Positions 26,797 through 35,471 of a DNA stretch of 64,000 bases are shown one piece after another. The DNA is taken from positions 62,001 to 126,000 of IMG/VR virus record IMGVR_UViG_3300027801_002517; one strand, written 5' to 3'. Positions within the stretch are counted from its first letter, which is position 1. Each line of letters begins with the position of its first letter. This DNA is from a virus. A model generated the notes under the pieces. That model searched no databases. It was not told the origin of the DNA and saw only the letters and a program-made list of their open reading frames with translations. The position numbers and the translations under genes are program-made.

Positions 26797-27134
26797 ACTA
26801 CAACGTCCTTTCTATCAATATCAACGTCAGATTCATCTTCTTTGGATATTTGATCCGTATGATCACCTCGATCAGAAATAATCAATAGTGGAAAAATTGC
26901 ATCTACTTTATTAGAGGCTTCAGTAAGTCCGGCATCTACACATTCTTTTTTAAAGGATGACCACGCAGATACAATACGAATAATATCTTCATCATAAAAG
27001 GTGGCTTGCGGTTTAGCGTTTGATCTTAGTTTTGGCTTTGTGACATCACCATTAAAAAATATGCTAATTAAAACGGCAGCAGCTACACCAAGTAAAACTA
27101 ATTGCCATACTTCAATTCCCAATTGATCTATCAT
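26793..27134 (-). CDS. membrane-anchored hypothetical protein
   Basis: A 113-residue protein with a single N-terminal transmembrane helix (VLLGVAAAVLISIFF) and a soluble part ending in an acidic tail (DESDVDIDRKDVVV). A WSSFKKECVDAG segment carries the only Cys. It is coupled by ATGA-type overlaps at both ends to the flanking membrane proteins. Confidence 0.6.
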   Translation of the reverse strand: MIDQLGIEVWQLVLLGVAAAVLISIFFNGDVTKPKLRSNAKPQATFYDEDIIRIVSAWSSFKKECVDAGLTEASNKVDAIFPLLIISDRGDHTDQISKEDESDVDIDRKDVVV

Positions 27135-27559
27135 TGTTCATCTCCTGTAAATAGTCCATGACGTTTATAAATACCAAGTATGTTCTCTATGTCTCCTGCA
27201 CTCATATTATTTGACTGATCTACTATAGACGAATAAAGATCTTTTTGTATCTTAGACTTTGAAGGCATAGTACTATGAGTCCGATAGTATGCAAAGTTTT
27301 TTCTAATGTCTCTTTTAATAAAGAAACGCTGTAAAAGACCCGGTTTTTGTATAGAGGACAAAGCTCTCTCCGCATTACTACTGTAGCATACATATATTAG
27401 TCTTATAACGCTGATTATGCAGTTGCAAATTGCAACAATGGTTATAATATCAAAAAAATAAATATCTTTACCATGCATCTTGTCTACTACTTCGTCGGCA
27501 ATTTTTCTTACATCAGGATGTAAATTATCTAAATTATCCCGTGTTACATACTTAGTCAT
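27131..27559 (-). CDS. membrane protein, hypothetical
   Basis: A 142-residue protein with a central transmembrane helix (FDIITIVAICNCIISVIRLI at about residues 36-55) and basic cytoplasmic-like flanks (FFIKRDIRKNFAYYRTH). The C-terminus contains a helical DIENILGIYKRHG region. It overlaps the thioredoxin gene upstream by 8 bp. No family recognised. Confidence 0.55.
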   Translation of the reverse strand: MTKYVTRDNLDNLHPDVRKIADEVVDKMHGKDIYFFDIITIVAICNCIISVIRLIYVCYSSNAERALSSIQKPGLLQRFFIKRDIRKNFAYYRTHSTMPSKSKIQKDLYSSIVDQSNNMSAGDIENILGIYKRHGLFTGDEQ

Positions 27560-28259
27560 TCGTATTATCCTTTATCTTTTTTAATAAGATATTTTTACCA
27601 ACATATCCTGTATAGTGAACTAATTTTTTAGTAGTATCTTTTTTTACCAGTATTGTTTGTGGAAGTGTTCTTACCCTGTATTTATTGAAAAGTTCTCTAT
27701 GATCTTTAGTATCCCAATCAAGCTTGGTAAGTTTGATATTACGATCTTTCAATAGTTCATACAATTCATTATTCTTTTTATTCCAAACATTTGCTTTCAT
27801 TTGCCTACATGGGCCACACCAAGTAGCCCCAAAGTAATACAAATGATAATCAACTTCTGCCTTCTTTTCAACTGTATTAGATATCAGTTGAATTTTTCCA
27901 TCGACCCCTGTGGTTGGGGGAGTACAAGCTTGCCCGCTACGACATTGACAATTACCTCCACACTTACCAGTACAAGTATCTTTTGTGCATCCAGTTTCTT
28001 CATTCTTCCCATGATGAGGACATTTAGTTTCATGTCCATCGCCTTGTTTGATTATACCAGTACCTTTACAGATACATTTATCTGCATCTGGATGTGGACC
28101 TTCTGGTTCTGGTATAGGTTTTGGTGTAGGCTTCGGTGTATTATCTACACCATCAGTCACTAAAACCTTAGCAATATCTACTGATATTTTAGGTCTATAA
28201 TTCGTCTCTGTACCTAATACCATAACAATCATTGTCGCGGCAAGCAATCCAAACTTCAT
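27552..28259 (-). CDS. exported thioredoxin-fold protein with Cys/Pro-rich linker
   Basis: A 235-residue protein with a signal-like N-terminus (FGLLAATMIVMVLGT), a Pro/Lys-rich linker (TPKPTPKPIPEPEGP) and a Cys-rich segment with CICKGTGIIKQGD and repeated CxxxC-type pairs. The C-terminal thioredoxin domain has the active site GATWCGPCRQM. TLPQTILVKK is the cis-Pro region. The zinc-finger-like CXXCXGXG parts recall DnaJ-type clusters. It probably acts on disulfides outside the cytoplasm. A 42-bp stretch of this gene is repeated at 40.4 kb in another reading frame. Confidence 0.8.
   Translation of the reverse strand: MKFGLLAATMIVMVLGTETNYRPKISVDIAKVLVTDGVDNTPKPTPKPIPEPEGPHPDADKCICKGTGIIKQGDGHETKCPHHGKNEETGCTKDTCTGKCGGNCQCRSGQACTPPTTGVDGKIQLISNTVEKKAEVDYHLYYFGATWCGPCRQMKANVWNKKNNELYELLKDRNIKLTKLDWDTKDHRELFNKYRVRTLPQTILVKKDTTKKLVHYTGYVGKNILLKKIKDNTND
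27904..27945. repeat. 42-bp dispersed repeat, copy 1
   Basis: This stretch inside the thioredoxin gene is 39 of 42 bases identical to one inside a hypothetical gene at 40.4 kb, in the same orientation. The two copies are read in different frames, so the match is at DNA rather than protein level. Core words are TGTGGTTGGGGGAGTACAA and CTACGACAT. Confidence 0.85.
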
Positions 28260-28268
28260 TTCTTTCTC

Positions 28269-29198
28269 CTATAGAAAATCTATCATACCGTAATCTGGTA
28301 ACTCTCTAGCAGGAAAACCCTGTACGTCACTAAATACCCAAGAACCACGACCAGCCAACATAGCTCGTGCATCGCTTTCACGAATCCAAAAACTACCATC
28401 TGGTTGTCCATGTGTCTTAGGACCAGAATTCCATCGTCCCCAGCTATTTTGCACTAAGAACAATGTTTCTCTATGTACTTTTCTAGTGTCGTCGCAAGCA
28501 ATCCAAGCCATAGCATGGCTCCATCCTTTACCACGTTTAGCAATTCCATTCACATCTCTTCTTGAGCTAAAACCATAACCACTACAAACAGATATACCAT
28601 ACCCATTAGCTAAAGCATCTCTTGCTTCTTCTATTGTTGTAACCATAGAGACGGTTTTAACTCGATGCTTATTTGCTTCATCGACATATATCTGCATGGG
28701 AATTAAGTGATTTGCACCAATTTTAGAATTATATACAGATAAATCTATTGATCCATAATCTTTTCTAAGGAGAATACCACCTTTTTGGTGTGCATATCTT
28801 GCGGCAATTGAACAAGACATTCCTTGACGTTTATGTCCACGAGATTGATATATGCCTTCTGTAGCACTTCTGGTCAAAAAACTCTCTGGTTCTTTTTTTA
28901 CGTCAATCTCAACAGCCCGTGTGAGATCAATTGCATTTCTTGTAGAATGAGAAACACAATCACCAGTAGTTTGACGCTCCGATGGACCAAACCCTTTATC
29001 GAATTTCAGCAAAGACTTATAAGGTAGTGAGAGCTTCCCTTCTCCACTACCATATAAACTATATGCCGCTGCACCAAATAAAGGGGTTTTTAACTTACCT
29101 AAAAGATCAGCAACATCTTCGTCATCACATATTGTTCCAACGAATCCGTCCTGATAGGTTTTTAGGGTTTTGCGTGGTGTGGTAAAATCTTCAGTCAT
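28269..29198 (-). CDS. papain-like (C1) cysteine protease
   Basis: A 309-residue protein with the catalytic landmarks of papain-family peptidases: RQTTGDCVSHSTRNAID (oxyanion Gln-equivalent region and nucleophile Cys), GKGWSHAMAWIACDD (His) and FLVQNSWGRWN (Asn in the N-S-W-G motif). GSFWI follows as in C1A enzymes. There is no signal peptide and no obvious long propeptide. C1 proteases are uncommon in tailed phages. It could mature virion proteins or act on host proteins, and its place next to holin-like genes also allows a lysis or envelope role. Confidence 0.78.
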   Translation of the reverse strand: MTEDFTTPRKTLKTYQDGFVGTICDDEDVADLLGKLKTPLFGAAAYSLYGSGEGKLSLPYKSLLKFDKGFGPSERQTTGDCVSHSTRNAIDLTRAVEIDVKKEPESFLTRSATEGIYQSRGHKRQGMSCSIAARYAHQKGGILLRKDYGSIDLSVYNSKIGANHLIPMQIYVDEANKHRVKTVSMVTTIEEARDALANGYGISVCSGYGFSSRRDVNGIAKRGKGWSHAMAWIACDDTRKVHRETLFLVQNSWGRWNSGPKTHGQPDGSFWIRESDARAMLAGRGSWVFSDVQGFPARELPDYGMIDFL

Positions 29199-29199
29199 A

Positions 29200-29406
29200 T
29201 TACTTCGTATTATCTCTAATCCAAGTAATTAGTGACTGTAGACCAACAGTGACCACAGGTACTATTAGTGGACCAAAAGCACCAAGATCGATATTAATCA
29301 AATTCTCGGACACAAAGGCTAATCCAGCAGCCGCACCTACAAGTAAACCTGTTTTCAATACTAAAATAACTTCAGCACCATTTAACTTAAAACTTTCAGA
29401 ACCCAT
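29200..29406 (-). CDS. small two-helix membrane protein, holin-like
   Basis: A 68-residue protein with two hydrophobic segments (VLKTGLLVGAAAGLAF and LGAFGPLIVPVVTVG) separated by a short loop with SENLIN, and a charged C-terminus (WIRDNTK). Size, topology and charged tail are typical of small phage holins. No lysis gene is proven next to it, so the call stays tentative. Confidence 0.5.
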   Translation of the reverse strand: MGSESFKLNGAEVILVLKTGLLVGAAAGLAFVSENLINIDLGAFGPLIVPVVTVGLQSLITWIRDNTK

Positions 29407-29419
29407 AATTAGACCTTTC

Positions 29420-29719
29420 TTAATTTAGTAAAACAACAACCTTGTCACTAAGTGACTTTAAATCTTCTCTAGCTTGTTCATGACCCTCCATTAATCCCTC
29501 TAATCTACCGACTTTCTCACTCATTGAGACCGCCCACATGTCACGGTCAACATGTCTATCTTCACATTCTTGTAATTTTTTACTGACTCTTTTTTCAGTA
29601 CTCACCATTTGCCGGTGCATTGATTTCCATAACACGGTTATAGCAGCAGCTAAACCACCAATAATTGGTGTACAAAGTTTTAAAATGAATTCGATATTTA
29701 ACTGAAAATCAGAAGACAT
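29420..29719 (-). CDS. membrane protein with coiled coil
   Basis: A roughly 99-residue protein (start MSSDFQLNIEF, favoured over an ATG 17 codons upstream that lies inside a terminator hairpin). One transmembrane segment (PIIGGLAAAITVLW) precedes a long charged coiled coil (MHRQMVSTEKRVSKKLQE, then VGRLEGLMEGHEQAREDL). The topology resembles phage holin/antiholin or spanin-like helpers. It lies next to the holin-like gene. Confidence 0.5.
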   Translation of the reverse strand: MSSDFQLNIEFILKLCTPIIGGLAAAITVLWKSMHRQMVSTEKRVSKKLQECEDRHVDRDMWAVSMSEKVGRLEGLMEGHEQAREDLKSLSDKVVVLLN

Positions 29720-29749
29720 AAAAACTCCAATCGTCAAACAGTCATATGC

Positions 29750-29783
29750 AATAAAAAGCCTCACCCCCATATGAGGATGAGGC
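29750..29783 (-). terminator. intrinsic terminator
   Basis: On the minus strand the stem GCCTCATCC / GGGGTGAGGC (one wobble) with loop TCATATG is followed by TTTTTATTG. It closes the unit of the upstream virion-like gene. Confidence 0.8.
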
Positions 29784-29813
29784 TGCTTAATCCTTTAAGC
29801 TACAAGAATCCTA

Positions 29814-30467
29814 TCAGGATTCAAATGTATCTTTAGCCTTATATTCATCTGTTGTAGGTGCCGCCAAACCACCGAAGTGGTATGTAAGTTCACCCGGAAC
29901 AGATCTGGATGTAGAAGCAGCATTATCAATTGCCGCGTGACCACCCGTTCCAGAAGGAGCTACATAATTTACAACAGTACCAGCACCAGCACCCTTGGTA
30001 AAGTTAGGTGTAATTTGAGTGCTTGGTACAGCATAGATATCGAATGTACCACCACCCGTACCAAGTTGTCGAGTAGTTATCAGTTCATGAACACCGTCAC
30101 GAACAACACCCTTCCAGTCTGCTGCCGTCGTATCGAGTGCGGTAGTAGCTACATTAGATAATGTACTTGTAACTCCTCCACCTCTCATTATCCACTGAGT
30201 AGCAGTAGATTCATAAGCTAATGTACCACCACTAAGTGCTTTAGCAACACCTACTCTATCAGTTGTTGCAGCACCAGTACCGTCATTAGCTACTACTTTA
30301 GAACCCACATCTCTTAAATCATCAACAGTACCAACGATTGTTACTGCATTACTAATTGGACCCGTGGTAGTATCAGCATTACCAGCCTGAAAAATAGAAC
30401 CACCATCTTTAACTTCACCAGTGCCAACTGCGACATCACCAGCACCCGAGGGTCTTACTGTAGACAT
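29814..30467 (-). CDS. putative virion decoration/tail protein
   Basis: A 217-residue Gly/Thr/Ala-rich protein with no Cys, low charge and many beta-prone repeats (GTGEVKDGGSIFQAG, AVTIVGTVDDLRDVGSK, TLSNVATTALDTTAADW). This composition is characteristic of phage decoration, head-fibre or tail-fibre proteins. It is isolated between a terminator and its own AAGGAGACGC ribosome site, which fits a strongly expressed structural gene. No specific family could be recognised. Confidence 0.55.
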   Translation of the reverse strand: MSTVRPSGAGDVAVGTGEVKDGGSIFQAGNADTTTGPISNAVTIVGTVDDLRDVGSKVVANDGTGAATTDRVGVAKALSGGTLAYESTATQWIMRGGGVTSTLSNVATTALDTTAADWKGVVRDGVHELITTRQLGTGGGTFDIYAVPSTQITPNFTKGAGAGTVVNYVAPSGTGGHAAIDNAASTSRSVPGELTYHFGGLAAPTTDEYKAKDTFES

Positions 30468-30548
30468 TTTGCGTCTCCTTCATAAAATAAAACAAAATAA
30501 ACAATAAACAAAATCCAGATCCGCAAAAAAGTCCAATAGTCCAATCTA

Positions 30549-31034
30549 TTATACACTCTCGACCAAATTTCTCTTCATTATTTTCAGGTTTTTATTAATT
30601 TTTCTCCTAACTAATTCTCTGGAAATATTATTAGTTTTTGCAATCTCTTTGATCGTCATATTATTGTAAAACCTATCAAAAATTATTGATGGATCTTCAC
30701 AATTATTGATTTCATCTAACATATCGACTCTATCATTATATGGATCATATGATTTGTTATGTTTTACAGATCCTCTTAAACCCGAGAATACTCTTTTCTC
30801 GCTTGATCTCTTAAAACTCATACATTCCATAACGACGCCTCGATAAAGATAACTAGAAAATTTACAGTTGTTTAATTCTGCATCATATTTATCGTATGCC
30901 CTCCATATAGCATGGTAAATACAATTTTCTATTTCATCTTCAGTTAAAGAATAACGAAAAGAAGATGCTGCTGCTTTTGTTAATCTTGAAATTTCCTCAT
31001 CCTGTATCAATGTCTTAATCCTATCATCAATCAT
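30549..31034 (-). CDS. sigma-70-like factor (ECF-sized)
   Basis: A roughly 161-residue protein with sigma region-2-like sequence (LTEDEIENCIYHAIWRAYDK, then FSSYLYRGVVMECMSF) and a C-terminal region-4 helix-turn-helix (MTIKEIAKTNNISRELVRRK). This is the domain order of small sigma factors. I choose the ATG at MIDDRIK with AAGGAT upstream; a longer reading adds ten residues. It is likely to redirect host RNA polymerase to a phage promoter class. A second, different sigma-like protein is encoded at 62.6 kb. Confidence 0.65.
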   Translation of the reverse strand: MIDDRIKTLIQDEEISRLTKAAASSFRYSLTEDEIENCIYHAIWRAYDKYDAELNNCKFSSYLYRGVVMECMSFKRSSEKRVFSGLRGSVKHNKSYDPYNDRVDMLDEINNCEDPSIIFDRFYNNMTIKEIAKTNNISRELVRRKINKNLKIMKRNLVESV

Positions 31035-31044
31035 TATATTATCC

Positions 31045-31464
31045 TTATATAAAACTTTCTTCAATTTCTTTTCTTACATTAGAAAAGTCAAACATTCTAC
31101 CAACCCCAATAAAAAATCTATACCTACTACAAATTTTTAATACTTCAACCCCTCTTATATTTTCTAATCTATCTTTAAGTGATTTAGTAATATTGAAATT
31201 AGTATGTCCCAACCAACAGTCAAAATTCGTTATCATTTGTATCTCATTAGATAAATCCTCTGGCATTGCTGAAAATGCAGATGACATATCTGATTCTTGG
31301 TATTCTTCTTGTCCTTTCTCATATTCAAGAGGGTAATCTATTTCTTTATTTATAGAGATGGGCTTCAATATTGAAGCAGCTATCATGTCTATTAAAGGCG
31401 AATTTATTTGTTTCTCTAAAAGATCCTCATATTTTTGCCAACCAATTTTATTTTTTTTAGACAT
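31045..31464 (-). CDS. hypothetical protein
   Basis: A roughly 139-residue protein (start MSKKNKIGWQ, with AAAGGTG upstream). It has an amphipathic helix region and a C-terminal part (LKICSRYRFFIGVGRMFDF). No family recognised. It lies between the sigma-like gene and a small hypothetical gene in one unit. Confidence 0.5.
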   Translation of the reverse strand: MSKKNKIGWQKYEDLLEKQINSPLIDMIAASILKPISINKEIDYPLEYEKGQEEYQESDMSSAFSAMPEDLSNEIQMITNFDCWLGHTNFNITKSLKDRLENIRGVEVLKICSRYRFFIGVGRMFDFSNVRKEIEESFI

Positions 31465-31476
31465 AATAATCACCTT

Positions 31477-31863
31477 TCATGGTAACATTTCAGAAGGATT
31501 TATGTATGGAGTACTATCTGCCTCCTTTCTATCTGTAAGCTCTTGAGCTTCATTTGTTTTGAGATCTATGTATAATTGTATAAAATCATCGTGTAACTGT
31601 TTTAGATCTTGATCTAACAAATTACTTTGAATTAATTCTAAAGTATCCATTTGACCACGAAAAGAACTAACATAATTAATCAATGTGGCTAATTCAACAG
31701 CTTCAAATGGTCTATTTGAATTTTCTAAATCAATAAATAAAGTACCTTGTGTAGTCAGTAGAAAATTAATATTAATTAGAGGTTTACCGTCTTCTGTATT
31801 CTCTTCTATTTGTTCTTCAGACTTTGTGTTATAATTAAAATAATTTTTTATAAATTTAAACAT
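31477..31863 (-). CDS. hypothetical protein
   Basis: A 128-residue acidic protein with a Tyr/Asn/Phe-rich start (FKFIKNYFNYN) and a helix (LIQSNLLDQDLKQLHDD) near the middle. It overlaps the glycosyltransferase gene upstream by 8 bp. The pattern NINFLLTTQGTLFIDLE is seen in some phage structural or neck-associated proteins, but I cannot assign it. Confidence 0.5.
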   Translation of the reverse strand: MFKFIKNYFNYNTKSEEQIEENTEDGKPLININFLLTTQGTLFIDLENSNRPFEAVELATLINYVSSFRGQMDTLELIQSNLLDQDLKQLHDDFIQLYIDLKTNEAQELTDRKEADSTPYINPSEMLP

Positions 31864-32899
31864 ACTTTATAATTTCTTGTGTTGTGTGTGACCAAGTGAA
31901 TTTTTTAGAAGTTTCTATACCCGTTTGATTAAATGTGCGATGATCAGACAACGCAAAATCTTGCATGTATTTAGATAATATCTGTATGGTTGAATCTTCT
32001 ATCTTACCCCAATTACCTTGACCAAAGAACCATTTATCATCAAATGCAGGCTCCATACTACTTATCGGGATTAAATCAGAGTTTTCTTTAGTACAAAATT
32101 CAGTATGAGCTGAATAATCTGTAGTTATAATATGCTTTCCACATGCCATCAACTCCAATACCTCTAAATTCCATCCTTCTGCCCTAGATGGAAAGACTCC
32201 ACAATCCACTTCAGCCATAATATTATACACATCTACCTGCGTATTAACCCTTGGTATAAGTTTAACATTAGGGCGATCATATAGATTTCTCCAATAATTC
32301 GCCTCATTAAGAGAATTAAAAGGATTCTCACACATCATCCATAATTCAACATTATCTTGATCTATCATATCCCAAGCTTTGATTAGGATATCATGACCCT
32401 TACGAACTTCCCATTTACCACAGTTAAAGAAGATAGTTTTACTTCTATACTGATCTACTTTGGTTGGGACAAATATATCTAAATCTACACCAAGTGGAGC
32501 TACACTGACTGGCACAGTGATACCATTCTGCTCCACAATTTCTTTAGCCCACTCTGAACATACTATAAGATGATCAACTGAATTTAATTCATTAACTTCT
32601 TGATCTGTAAATGTATCCAACTCAAAAATTGGGAATCCAAATGTTTTACCAGTGAGAGCTTCAGGTATTCTCATATCATGCTGGTGCCAGATCTTTAAGA
32701 CGGGAGCATCCTCAAAACCTGATTTATTCATATTGTTAGCAAGTTTTTTACATACCTCAAAATCCCCAAGATTACTACACTGAATTTCTCCAATAGGCCA
32801 CAATGCTACATCAGCAATTTTATTAAATTCTTTTACAATATTTAATGAAGCAATGCCGTATCCTAATTGATTGATAGGCCCGATGATATTTATCTTCAT
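31856..32899 (-). CDS. GT4-family glycosyltransferase
   Basis: A 347-residue GT-B glycosyltransferase with the start MKINIIGPINQLGYGIAS (nucleotide-free acceptor fold) and the donor motif SRAEGWNLEVLELMACGKHI (E-x7-E) followed by TTDYSAHTEF. FFNCGKWEVRKGHDILIKAW is the conserved 'GR-x-x-x-K-G' region. It is encoded apart from the 0-6 kb glycosyltransferase cluster, so it may act on a different acceptor. A GT paralogue relation to the 566-residue enzyme is possible because both share TDYSA after the motif. Confidence 0.8.
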   Translation of the reverse strand: MKINIIGPINQLGYGIASLNIVKEFNKIADVALWPIGEIQCSNLGDFEVCKKLANNMNKSGFEDAPVLKIWHQHDMRIPEALTGKTFGFPIFELDTFTDQEVNELNSVDHLIVCSEWAKEIVEQNGITVPVSVAPLGVDLDIFVPTKVDQYRSKTIFFNCGKWEVRKGHDILIKAWDMIDQDNVELWMMCENPFNSLNEANYWRNLYDRPNVKLIPRVNTQVDVYNIMAEVDCGVFPSRAEGWNLEVLELMACGKHIITTDYSAHTEFCTKENSDLIPISSMEPAFDDKWFFGQGNWGKIEDSTIQILSKYMQDFALSDHRTFNQTGIETSKKFTWSHTTQEIIKYV

Positions 32900-32910
32900 A
32901 TATCATTTCC

Positions 32911-33108
32911 TTATTCGCGTGGCACATCATGACTATAAAATAGCTTATGTCTTTGTGTACCATCAGTCTTACTAATTATTCTATCGTCTAAATATCCTTC
33001 TTGGATCAATTTTTTTGCAATAGTACTCTCAATTTCAGTTAAATCTTCTAAATCTTTTTTATTAAACTGTAAGGCAATCCATTCTGTTGTTGTATACCAA
33101 GTTAACAT
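32911..33108 (-). CDS. small protein, paralogue of the 42.9-kb ORF
   Basis: A 65-residue protein with TTEWIALQF, then DLTEIESTIAKKLIQEGYLD. It aligns by eye with the 66-residue ORF at 42.9 kb (W-I-A-x-[QR]-F, D-L-x-x-I-E, L-I-x-E-G-Y-L in register), so the two are a duplicated pair. No known function. Confidence 0.55.
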   Translation of the reverse strand: MLTWYTTTEWIALQFNKKDLEDLTEIESTIAKKLIQEGYLDDRIISKTDGTQRHKLFYSHDVPRE

Positions 33109-33120
33109 AAATAATCCCCT

Positions 33121-33366
33121 CTAATTATTATGGAGAGAAACCTCATCAGGTTTGTTTCTGAATCTCTTAAGTGTCTCCAGCCTATCTTCAGCATCTGCTA
33201 AATTTGCCAAGGATTCTTGTAGGTTGTTGTGTAGATCTCCTGTACTATGGTCACCAATACCTGCTGGATGATCCAGCAACATATGTAGACTTGCTTCAGC
33301 CTTTACTTTGTCAGTAATAGCCTGATGGTACAAAGAATCTAATGCTAATTCACGATAACTACTCAT
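33121..33366 (-). CDS. hypothetical helical protein
   Basis: An 81-residue, mostly helical protein (YRELALDSLYHQAITDKVKA, then LQESLANLADAEDRLETLK). It overlaps thyX by 4 bp and is probably cotranscribed. No family recognised. Confidence 0.5.
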   Translation of the reverse strand: MSSYRELALDSLYHQAITDKVKAEASLHMLLDHPAGIGDHSTGDLHNNLQESLANLADAEDRLETLKRFRNKPDEVSLHNN

Positions 33367-34043
33367 AGTTCAAATGCCTCCAAGGTTAATTTAAATGGAT
33401 TTCCCTCTATACTTTTCACTTGCTCCAACATTGTAGCAGCAATCTCGCGAATTTCAAGTTGAGCATCAGGTTTATTTCGAAGATTTAAGAAATGTGCGAA
33501 CGATCTCCAGTTGAACATGATATCAGCAGTAATTTGACTGTTGTATGTCTTGAAGAATCTGGCTGATTCTTTTGCTCTCTTGCGTCCCATCCAAGGTTCG
33601 AGGTCTGCTATACATTGATGGTAAAGTTCATTACCTAGATTCGTGTACTTCTCTAAAATGTCCACCCATTCATCGTGAGGTTCAGCAAACGCTGTTGGAA
33701 AATCATCTGCGATATATGCAGTACATTCAGTCTCACCCCAATCTTCCGGTAGGTAATACTTATCTTCCTGCAATTCCTTATAACGAGCAGACTCAGCATT
33801 GACACTGACTCCCACTCTATGCTTTAAAATCTGAATATGTGAGGCAATATCCGTAGTTACTAAGAAATGTATAGAAGATTTCTCAAACGGAGTATGATGT
33901 CCCGCTTCAGCCAACATAGTAAGGAGCCTACCTATGCGTTTTTCCTTGTCTTCAGTAAATTCTCTGGAAGTAGAAGTCCAAGCAGAAAGTGCGTGACTTT
34001 TATCGCCACCATAATAACCAATCAATTCAACTTCGTTTTTCAT
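33363..34043 (-). CDS. thyX: flavin-dependent thymidylate synthase
   Basis: A 226-residue ThyX. The signature KHRVGVSVNAESARY corresponds to R-H-R-x7-S with Lys in the first position. HHTPFEKSSIHF is the substrate/flavin region and RFFKTYNSQI, NWRSFAHFLNLRN match the C-terminal conserved helices. It makes dTMP from dUMP using methylene-tetrahydrofolate and FAD/NADPH. The phage also encodes dUTPase, dCMP deaminase and a folate enzyme that would support it. Confidence 0.93.
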   Translation of the reverse strand: MKNEVELIGYYGGDKSHALSAWTSTSREFTEDKEKRIGRLLTMLAEAGHHTPFEKSSIHFLVTTDIASHIQILKHRVGVSVNAESARYKELQEDKYYLPEDWGETECTAYIADDFPTAFAEPHDEWVDILEKYTNLGNELYHQCIADLEPWMGRKRAKESARFFKTYNSQITADIMFNWRSFAHFLNLRNKPDAQLEIREIAATMLEQVKSIEGNPFKLTLEAFEL

Positions 34044-34059
34044 AACTATCCTTCAATAT

Positions 34060-35010
34060 CTACCAGTTTTTACAAGACCAATATCGAGCCTTCCACTTTG
34101 GACCCGGAGTTTCACATTTGTGTCTTGCCCTAAAGCTTTTTCGTCGTGCAGGATTATCCTTCTTGATCTCCATATTTGGATCACCAAAGTTTACCTTAAC
34201 TACATTACCCTTTTCATTCTTAACATAGACTGAAAACTTCTTGGGACCATCTGGAGTTCTAAAAGGTTTATTTATCTTGACCTTTCTGCCTTGATATTCC
34301 GATGCACGAACTGGGATAAGAGTTCTACCGCCCTTCTTGTAGATACCTTTTCTCTCGTACTCATATACTTCACCAGTCTTAGGGTCTTTGTATTTAAAGC
34401 TACCCTTACTATCTTCTCCTTCATGCTTTTTGTACCAAGTCTGGAATTCTTTCATATTTTTACCGGGCATCCATAATGTTTTATTGTCTCCACTCTTGTG
34501 AGAATGAACACCAGATAGACCAATCTTTTCAGCCATTTTTTCAGCAGCTTCCTTAGAATCAAATACATAATCTTGCATTGGGCCAGCTTTATGTGCTACT
34601 GATTCCTGAGCTTTTTTGTAAGATTCTGGATCTGGACGGTCAGGATCTCCGGGTTTAGCTGGCTTATATTTCTTACCTTCACGTTCCTTCTTCTTACGGA
34701 TATTTTCCCATAATCCCGGTCTATCGGCTGCAATATCCCATTCTTCAATATCTTCATCCGCCTCAATATAATCATTTTCTTCTGGGACTACAAAATTATC
34801 TTCATTGATTTCTTCTTCAAAACCATAAGCTTCATATGAGAAACTAAAGTCAGCGGCTTCCATATAATCAAGAGATTCAGCGGCTTTACTTAAGCAAACA
34901 GCAGTTCTTTGTTTATTAGATGGATATTCTTCTTTTAACTGGTTATCACTCATACATCGTGACATAAAGTCATTGGGTTTTTCACCTTCTTTTTTACTTG
35001 GGATTGGCAT
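34060..35010 (-). CDS. phage core/capsid-assembly-like protein
   Basis: A 316-residue protein with two phage-associated ends. The start MPIPSKKEGEKPNDFMSRCM with KQRTAVCLS is a motif found in many phage proteins of the prohead-core or internal-head type. The C-terminus NFGDPNMEIKKDNPARRK followed by HKCETPGPKWKARYWSC is a conserved phage C-terminal domain. An acidic middle (DEDIEEWDIAADRP) links them. I infer a role in head assembly or packaging. Overlaps the upstream membrane-protein gene by 17 bp. Confidence 0.6.
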   Translation of the reverse strand: MPIPSKKEGEKPNDFMSRCMSDNQLKEEYPSNKQRTAVCLSKAAESLDYMEAADFSFSYEAYGFEEEINEDNFVVPEENDYIEADEDIEEWDIAADRPGLWENIRKKKEREGKKYKPAKPGDPDRPDPESYKKAQESVAHKAGPMQDYVFDSKEAAEKMAEKIGLSGVHSHKSGDNKTLWMPGKNMKEFQTWYKKHEGEDSKGSFKYKDPKTGEVYEYERKGIYKKGGRTLIPVRASEYQGRKVKINKPFRTPDGPKKFSVYVKNEKGNVVKVNFGDPNMEIKKDNPARRKSFRARHKCETPGPKWKARYWSCKNW

Positions 35011-35419
35011 AAATAACTCCTAAAAAATGTTCTATAGATGTTATAGTGTGATTATTGAATATATCGTTAACAAGTTTTTTCGCTTGTGTCTTTTTTTCTC
35101 CAAGGGAGGTTAAAGTTAAAATACAATCTTGTTGCAATTTAGAAGGTTGTTTTTTCTTCGTAACCTTCTTTTTAACTTTTTTCTTCTTGGGAGCAGCCTT
35201 ATACTTAGGTTTAGGCTTAAGCTTAGGTTTAGGTTCAATATCTGTGACGACAACAGGGCTTTGAGGTACTTCAGTTTCAAATTCTGCAATTTTTATTTCG
35301 CTAAAATTTGGAAGCCTAATAGATAGTACACCAAAACCATACAAAACACTTAAAATCATACAACCAACCGCAAAAATGATGGAGGTTTGATCAACTACTT
35401 CATCCCAATGCGTTATCAT
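34994..35419 (-). CDS. membrane protein with Lys-rich linker and C-terminal helical domain
   Basis: A 141-residue protein with one transmembrane segment (SIIFAVGCMILSVLYGFGVL), an extremely Lys/Pro-rich linker (PKPKLKPKPKYKAAPKKKK) and a C-terminal helical domain (LTSLGEKKTQAKKLVNDIF). The last part resembles the RuvA C-terminal type helix bundle seen in phage proteins. A membrane-to-DNA tether is a possible role. The linker codons are highly repetitive. Confidence 0.6.
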   Translation of the reverse strand: MITHWDEVVDQTSIIFAVGCMILSVLYGFGVLSIRLPNFSEIKIAEFETEVPQSPVVVTDIEPKPKLKPKPKYKAAPKKKKVKKKVTKKKQPSKLQQDCILTLTSLGEKKTQAKKLVNDIFNNHTITSIEHFLGVIYANPK

Positions 35420-35427
35420 TTTTATAT

Positions 35428-35457
35428 CCTAAAAGCCGGTTTTGGTGAGATCCGGCA
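35428..35457 (-). terminator. probable intrinsic terminator
   Basis: Stem GCCGG / CCGGC with a 12-nt loop, followed by TTTTAGG on the minus strand. It lies just after the SSB gene stop region. The short stem makes it weaker than the other terminators. Confidence 0.5.
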
Positions 35458-35471
35458 ACTCATGTGAAAAT

